Of a stretch of 7,577 bases of DNA, positions 5,241 through 7,577 are shown in pieces; position 1 is the stretch's first letter, and each line of letters starts with the position of its first letter. The notes beneath the pieces are model-generated. The model made no database searches. It saw only the letters and a list, made by a program, of their open reading frames with translations, and was not told where the DNA came from. This DNA comes from Sphingomonadales bacterium (GTDB lineage Bacteria > Pseudomonadota > Alphaproteobacteria > Sphingomonadales > Sphingomonadaceae): contig JAIXPM010000232.1 in assembly GCA_027486275.1 (NCBI GenBank), forward strand, positions 1 through 7,577, read 5' to 3'. A program made the position numbers and the translations under genes.

Positions 5241-5519
5241 ATGGACGAAAATGTCATCTACGCACTGATCCCGATCCTGATCTTTTCGATCCCGATCGTC
5301 GCCATTGCCTCGAACACGATCAGCAAATGGCTAAAGCTGAAAGAAAAGCAGCTGGAAGTGACAGCCAACGCCACCGCCGAACAGGCCGCCCAATATGCAG
5401 GGCGCATCGCGGTGCTGGAAGAACGGGTGGCGGTGCTGAACCGCATCGTCACTGATCGCAACGAGGGCCTCGCCTTGCAGATCGAAGCGCTGCGCGATGA
5501 ACCCAAGAAACTGAACTGA
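5241..5519 (+). CDS. PspB-like single-pass membrane coiled-coil protein, array member 1 (92 aa)
   Basis: One transmembrane helix (about residues 5-24, with two prolines as in PspB) is followed by a basic SKWLKLKEKQ junction and a long coiled coil (about 34-70). The C-terminal motif is RIAVLEERVAVLNRIVTD (55-72), then L77-x-x-Q-I81-E-x-L84. The layout and the R-[IV]-x-V-L-x-R-I core resemble PspB, so the topology is probably the same, with the N-terminus in or near the periplasm and the coiled coil in the cytoplasm. The NPNW motif of true PspB is absent and is replaced by TD-RNEG. The start codon at 5241 has GAGGAT about eight bases upstream, overlapping the pspC stop region. I recognise no named family. 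It probably acts as an accessory or scaffold subunit of the PspBC complex, which is an inference from context. Confidence 0.85.
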   Translation: MDENVIYALIPILIFSIPIVAIASNTISKWLKLKEKQLEVTANATAEQAAQYAGRIAVLEERVAVLNRIVTDRNEGLALQIEALRDEPKKLN

Positions 5520-5530
5520 AAGGCGCCGCC

Positions 5531-5857
5531 ATGGCTCTGGACCCCTCGATCATCGAAGCGATTGCCCCAGTGGGCGTGATGATCGCGCTCAGCTCTACCA
5601 TTGGCTGGGTGGTCACCACCTGGATGAAAGTGAAGAACGGCTATCCGCTGGAAAACAGCTGGGGCAAGCCGATGTATCCCAATGGCGGTGGCGAAGCGAT
5701 GGAGCGCATCCGGCTGATCAGCCAGGAAAATGCCCAGCTGCGTGCCGAACTGGGCAGCCTGAAGGATCGCATGGCGGTGCTGGAACGCATCGCCACCGAC
5801 AAGCCCAGCATGCTGGCCGCCGAAATCGACGGCCTGGCCACCAAGCAATTGAATTGA
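5531..5857 (+). CDS. PspB-like single-pass membrane coiled-coil protein, array member 2 (108 aa)
   Basis: A hydrophobic helix (about residues 10-31, ending GWVVTTWMKVK) leads to a Gly/Pro/Asn-rich linker (36-54) that is not present in the other members. A coiled coil (about 57-87) then ends in LKDRMAVLERIATD (77-90) followed by L95-x-x-E-I99-D-x-L102. The C-terminal motif is nearly identical to that of array member 3 (DRIRVLERLATD), so the two are probably paralogues. The ATG at 5531 is 11 bases after the previous stop, with AAAGG as ribosome binding site overlapping that stop. The function is unknown; membership in the Psp operon and the PspB-like coiled coil suggest a part in the membrane-stress complex. 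Confidence 0.85.
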   Translation: MALDPSIIEAIAPVGVMIALSSTIGWVVTTWMKVKNGYPLENSWGKPMYPNGGGEAMERIRLISQENAQLRAELGSLKDRMAVLERIATDKPSMLAAEIDGLATKQLN

Positions 5858-5900
5858 GCAAACCGGCCCGCCCCCGGCTGGCAGAAAAGGAAACAGGGAC

Positions 5901-6152
5901 ATGAATCCGTTTGAAATGGTGGTGTTGATCGTGGCCATCGTCACTATTGGGAGAGTTCTTTCCAGTCGCTACGGCGGCAAGGATCAGCGCCGCGCCTCCA
6001 AGGGCGAGCTGCCGGCGGCCGACAGCGGCGAGAATTTGCGCCTGCAATCCGAAGTCGCCCGGCTGAACGACCGCATCCGCGTGCTGGAGCGCCTGGCCAC
6101 CGATCCGGCCAAGCGGCTTTCCGATGAAATCGAATCCCTGAAGAACGATTGA
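5901..6152 (+). CDS. PspB-like single-pass membrane coiled-coil protein, array member 3 (83 aa)
   Basis: A short hydrophobic helix (about residues 5-20) is followed by a strongly basic stretch (SSRYGGKDQRRASKG) and a coiled coil (about 44-65). The end is LNDRIRVLERLATD (55-68), then L73-x-x-E-I77-E-x-L80. The short helix and basic flank imply an N-out, C-in single-pass protein. AAGGAAACAGGG upstream of the ATG at 5901 provides the ribosome binding site. The gap to the previous gene is 43 bases, the longest within the array, and contains only a weak 4-bp CCGG dyad. No named family is recognised. Confidence 0.85.
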   Translation: MNPFEMVVLIVAIVTIGRVLSSRYGGKDQRRASKGELPAADSGENLRLQSEVARLNDRIRVLERLATDPAKRLSDEIESLKND

Positions 6153-6169
6153 GCGAGAGGAGACACACC

Positions 6170-6403
6170 ATGCCCCCGGCTGATTCCCTCCTGATCCTGT
6201 CCACTGCCGCCCTCACCGGCCTGGCCCTCATCGGCGGCCTTGCCGCCTGGGGCTGGTCGGGCTGGTTGCGCCTGAAAATGCGCGAGATCGAAGCCCGGCC
6301 GCAGCAGTCCGAACTGCCCGCCGTTGGCCAGCGCATCGACCTTGCCGACCTGAAGGAACGCATCCGCAAGCTGGAAGCCATCGCCGCAGGCGTTGACCTG
6401 TAG
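6170..6403 (+). CDS. PspB-like single-pass membrane coiled-coil protein, array member 4, short tail (77 aa)
   Basis: A longer Ala/Leu/Gly-rich membrane helix (about residues 7-29) ends in the Trp-rich AAWGWSGWLRLK. A short linker and a compact helix follow, with LKERIRKLEAIA (61-72) matching the array core R-I-x-x-L-E-x-I. The protein then stops at GVDL, so the TD-x(4)-L-x-x-E-I half of the motif found in members 1-3 is missing; this member is either truncated or an independent short form. ATG 6170 has GAGGAG about nine bases upstream. An in-frame TTG at 6149 would overlap the previous stop but has a poorer context. It is the last gene before two hairpins, so it probably ends the psp-linked operon. 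Confidence 0.82.
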   Translation: MPPADSLLILSTAALTGLALIGGLAAWGWSGWLRLKMREIEARPQQSELPAVGQRIDLADLKERIRKLEAIAAGVDL

Positions 6404-6414
6404 CTTCACAGGTC
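6395..6414 (+). other. Hairpin over the stop codon of the last array gene
   Basis: GACCTGT (6395-6401) pairs perfectly with ACAGGTC (6408-6414) around a 6-base loop, AGCTTC, that contains part of the TAG stop codon (6401-6403). It is immediately followed by a second, larger hairpin. The pair marks the end of the psp-linked unit and could block 3'-to-5' decay. There is no T-run. Confidence 0.45.
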
Positions 6415-6415
6415 T

Positions 6416-6453
6416 TGACCGCAGCCCGGTTGCCCCTTCATGGGCTGCGGTCA
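6416..6453 (+). terminator. Strong 12-bp hairpin ending at the sufE start codon (U-tract absent)
   Basis: TGACCGCAGCCC (6416-6427) pairs perfectly with GGGCTGCGGTCA (6442-6453) around a 14-base loop. The last paired base is the A of the sufE ATG. It follows the last psp-linked gene directly, so it may mark the 3' end of that transcript, but no T-run follows, so it does not meet intrinsic-terminator criteria. Because it covers the only possible ribosome binding region of sufE, it could instead limit sufE translation on read-through mRNA. Either role is inferred. Confidence 0.4.
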
Positions 6454-6875
6454 TGGCCATCACCACTTTCGATGATGTCGAGGCGGAATTCGAAGCCTTC
6501 GACGATTGGGACGACCGCTACCGGTTGATCATCGCGCTGGGCCAAGCCCTGCCGGCGATGGACCCGGCCTTGAAGACCGACGCCAACAAGGTGCGCGGTT
6601 GTGCCAGCCAGGTGTGGCTGCACCCCAGCCGTGAAGGCGACATGCTGCGCTTTGCCGCCGACAGCGATGCCGCCATCGTAAAGGGTCTTGTGGCGCTGGT
6701 GCTGATGCTGGCCGATGGCCGCCGCCCGGCCGCGATTGATGCCGCCGAAATCAAAGCGCGGCTGGATGGCCTCGGCCTGTCGAAGCATCTCTCCTCCAAC
6801 CGCACGCAGGGCCTCGCCTCCATGATCGGCCGCATCGATGCATTGGCGAAGCAGGCTCTTGGGGAAGCGGCATGA
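6453..6875 (+). CDS. sufE: SufE family Fe-S cluster assembly sulfur acceptor
   Basis: SufE accepts persulfide sulfur from the cysteine desulfurase SufS and passes it on for cytosolic Fe-S cluster assembly. The 140-aa length matches E. coli SufE (138 aa). Visible family features: DRYRLIIALGQALP (21-34), the active-site Cys50 in VRGCASQVW, then SDAAIVKGLVALV, and a C-terminal LSKHLSSNRTQGLASMI matching the LTQHLTPSRSQGLEAMI region of E. coli. ATG 6453 is chosen because it gives the family-length N-terminus; the frame is open upstream to a TTG at 6393 within the previous gene. The start lies at the base of a hairpin and has no clear Shine-Dalgarno sequence. The other suf genes are not in the window. 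The stop overlaps the next start (ATGA). Confidence 0.95.
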   Translation: MAITTFDDVEAEFEAFDDWDDRYRLIIALGQALPAMDPALKTDANKVRGCASQVWLHPSREGDMLRFAADSDAAIVKGLVALVLMLADGRRPAAIDAAEIKARLDGLGLSKHLSSNRTQGLASMIGRIDALAKQALGEAA

Positions 6876-7324
6876 GCGAATTTGCCGATCAGGTGAGCCA
6901 GTTCATGGGGCCGTTCCTGGGCCGCGTGCCGCACAACAAGCAACTGGGCCTGCGCTTCATCGCCAACGGGAACAACTGGGTGGAGCTGCAACTGCCCTAT
7001 GCCCCGCATCTGCTGGTCGATCCCGATCATGGCATCTGGGCCTCCGGCCCGATCATCACGCTGATGGATACCTGCGTCGGCATGGCCTCCATGCTCACCC
7101 GCGGCGCTTTCGAACCGCACGCCACGCTCGATCTGCGCACCGATTATGTGCGCAGCCCCAAGGCCGAAGCCACGGTGACGGCGCGCGGCGAATGTTACCG
7201 GATGACCCGCCAGATCGCCTTCGTGCGCGGCTTGGCCCATGATGGCGACCCGGCCGATCCGATCGCGCATGTGACGGGCACCTTCATGTTTGCTGCCTCC
7301 AAACTGGCCGGAGGCTGGCAATGA
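6872..7324 (+). CDS. PaaI-type hotdog-fold acyl-CoA thioesterase
   Basis: This 150-aa protein has the pattern of the PaaI/YbgC-like hotdog thioesterase superfamily: a central long helix in GIWASGPIITLMDTCVGMAS (55-74), then strands TLDLRTDYVRSPK and ATVTARGECYRMTRQIAFV. It ends with HVTGTFMFAAS. The usual HGG before the central helix is replaced by a DPDHGIWASG sequence, a variation seen in some hotdog proteins. The family hydrolyses acyl-CoA thioesters in the cytoplasm; the substrate cannot be told from sequence. It overlaps sufE by ATGA upstream and the next thioesterase by ATGA downstream, so translation of all three is coupled. A heterodimer with the following gene product is plausible, since hotdog domains work as dimers. 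Confidence 0.88.
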   Translation: MSEFADQVSQFMGPFLGRVPHNKQLGLRFIANGNNWVELQLPYAPHLLVDPDHGIWASGPIITLMDTCVGMASMLTRGAFEPHATLDLRTDYVRSPKAEATVTARGECYRMTRQIAFVRGLAHDGDPADPIAHVTGTFMFAASKLAGGWQ

Positions 7325-7577
7325 CCAGCCCCGCGCTTGCCACATTGCTCCGTCTGCCGAGCGGCCGGCTCGATCTGCTGCCCTATGCCGCCCTGCTCGA
7401 TCTGTCGTTCGAACGGGTGGGCGAGGAATTGCAGCTGGTGATGCCCTTTGCCGAGACGCTGATCGGCTCCCCCGGCCGCCTGCATGGCGGGTCCATCGGC
7501 GGCCTGCTGGAACTGGCGGGCCTGCTCACCGTGATCGCCGCCCAGCCGGAAGGCGAAGCCCTGCCGCGCGTGCGCCC
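7321..7577 (+). CDS. Second PaaI-type hotdog thioesterase, N-terminal part (cut by window edge)
   Basis: Eighty-five codons are visible before the window ends. The protein has an N-terminal helix-strand region (LLDLSFERVGEELQLVMPF) and then the classic hotdog motif LHGGSIGGLLELAG (54-67), with HGG before the central helix, typical of PaaI-family thioesterases. Its ATG overlaps the preceding stop codon (ATGA). Compared with its neighbour, which lacks HGG, this copy has the more canonical active-site region. Together the two may form a mixed dimer with one or two functional sites. The C-terminal strands are outside the window. Confidence 0.85.
   Translation, partial: MTSPALATLLRLPSGRLDLLPYAALLDLSFERVGEELQLVMPFAETLIGSPGRLHGGSIGGLLELAGLLTVIAAQPEGEALPRVR

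Noticed and set aside
5858..5900. Hairpin in the gap between array members 2 and 3
   Set aside because: Only a 4-bp CCGG/CCGG stem can be formed, which is too weak to call in GC-rich DNA.
6393..6452. Upstream TTG start for sufE adding 20 residues
   Set aside because: The extension overlaps the last array gene and two hairpins and does not resemble SufE; ATG 6453 gives normal family length.

Overview
The window is high-GC DNA, densely coded on both strands. Its gene content and protein sequences (CcmA/CcmB, YciB, a complete Psp regulon, SufE, PaaI-type thioesterases) suggest an alphaproteobacterium, most likely a sphingomonad (Sphingomonadales). This is inferred from style and synteny; there is no rRNA or other decisive marker. 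No tRNA, rRNA, insertion sequence, CRISPR array or prophage gene was seen, and no gene-free stretch exceeds 300 bases.

Left part (1-2123). On the minus strand lie the start of a probable lipoprotein (window edge) and the translationally coupled pair ccmA-ccmB, the ATPase and a membrane subunit of the cytochrome c maturation heme exporter. Divergent from them is yciB (septation protein A family, plus strand), which converges on pspF with a 3-base gap.

Centre (2127-6403). This is an envelope-stress phage shock protein (Psp) locus. pspF (minus strand) encodes the sigma-54 enhancer-binding activator. It is divergent from a long plus-strand operon preceded by a near-consensus sigma-54 promoter (GG-N10-GC at 3284-3297) and three phased TTGGC repeats where PspF enhancer sites would be expected. 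Gene order: a 45-aa membrane or exported small protein; a strong intercistronic hairpin; pspA; pspB; a minimal 62-aa pspC; a second full-length pspC with a C-terminal helical tail; then four small consecutive genes for single-pass membrane proteins. These four end in a common coiled-coil motif (R-[IVM]-x-x-L-[EN]-x-[IL], then T-D-x(4)-L-x-x-[EQ]-I-[ED]-x-L in three of them). The motif resembles the PspB coiled coil, and its second half also ends the second PspC. The locus therefore looks like an expanded Psp system with a family of PspB-like membrane coiled-coil proteins, and it is the most interesting part of the window.

Right part (6395-7577). Two adjacent perfect hairpins follow the last psp-linked gene, and the second runs into the sufE start codon. 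sufE (cysteine desulfurase partner in Fe-S assembly) overlaps a PaaI-type hotdog thioesterase by ATGA, which overlaps a second, edge-truncated hotdog thioesterase by another ATGA. These three form a tightly coupled cluster.
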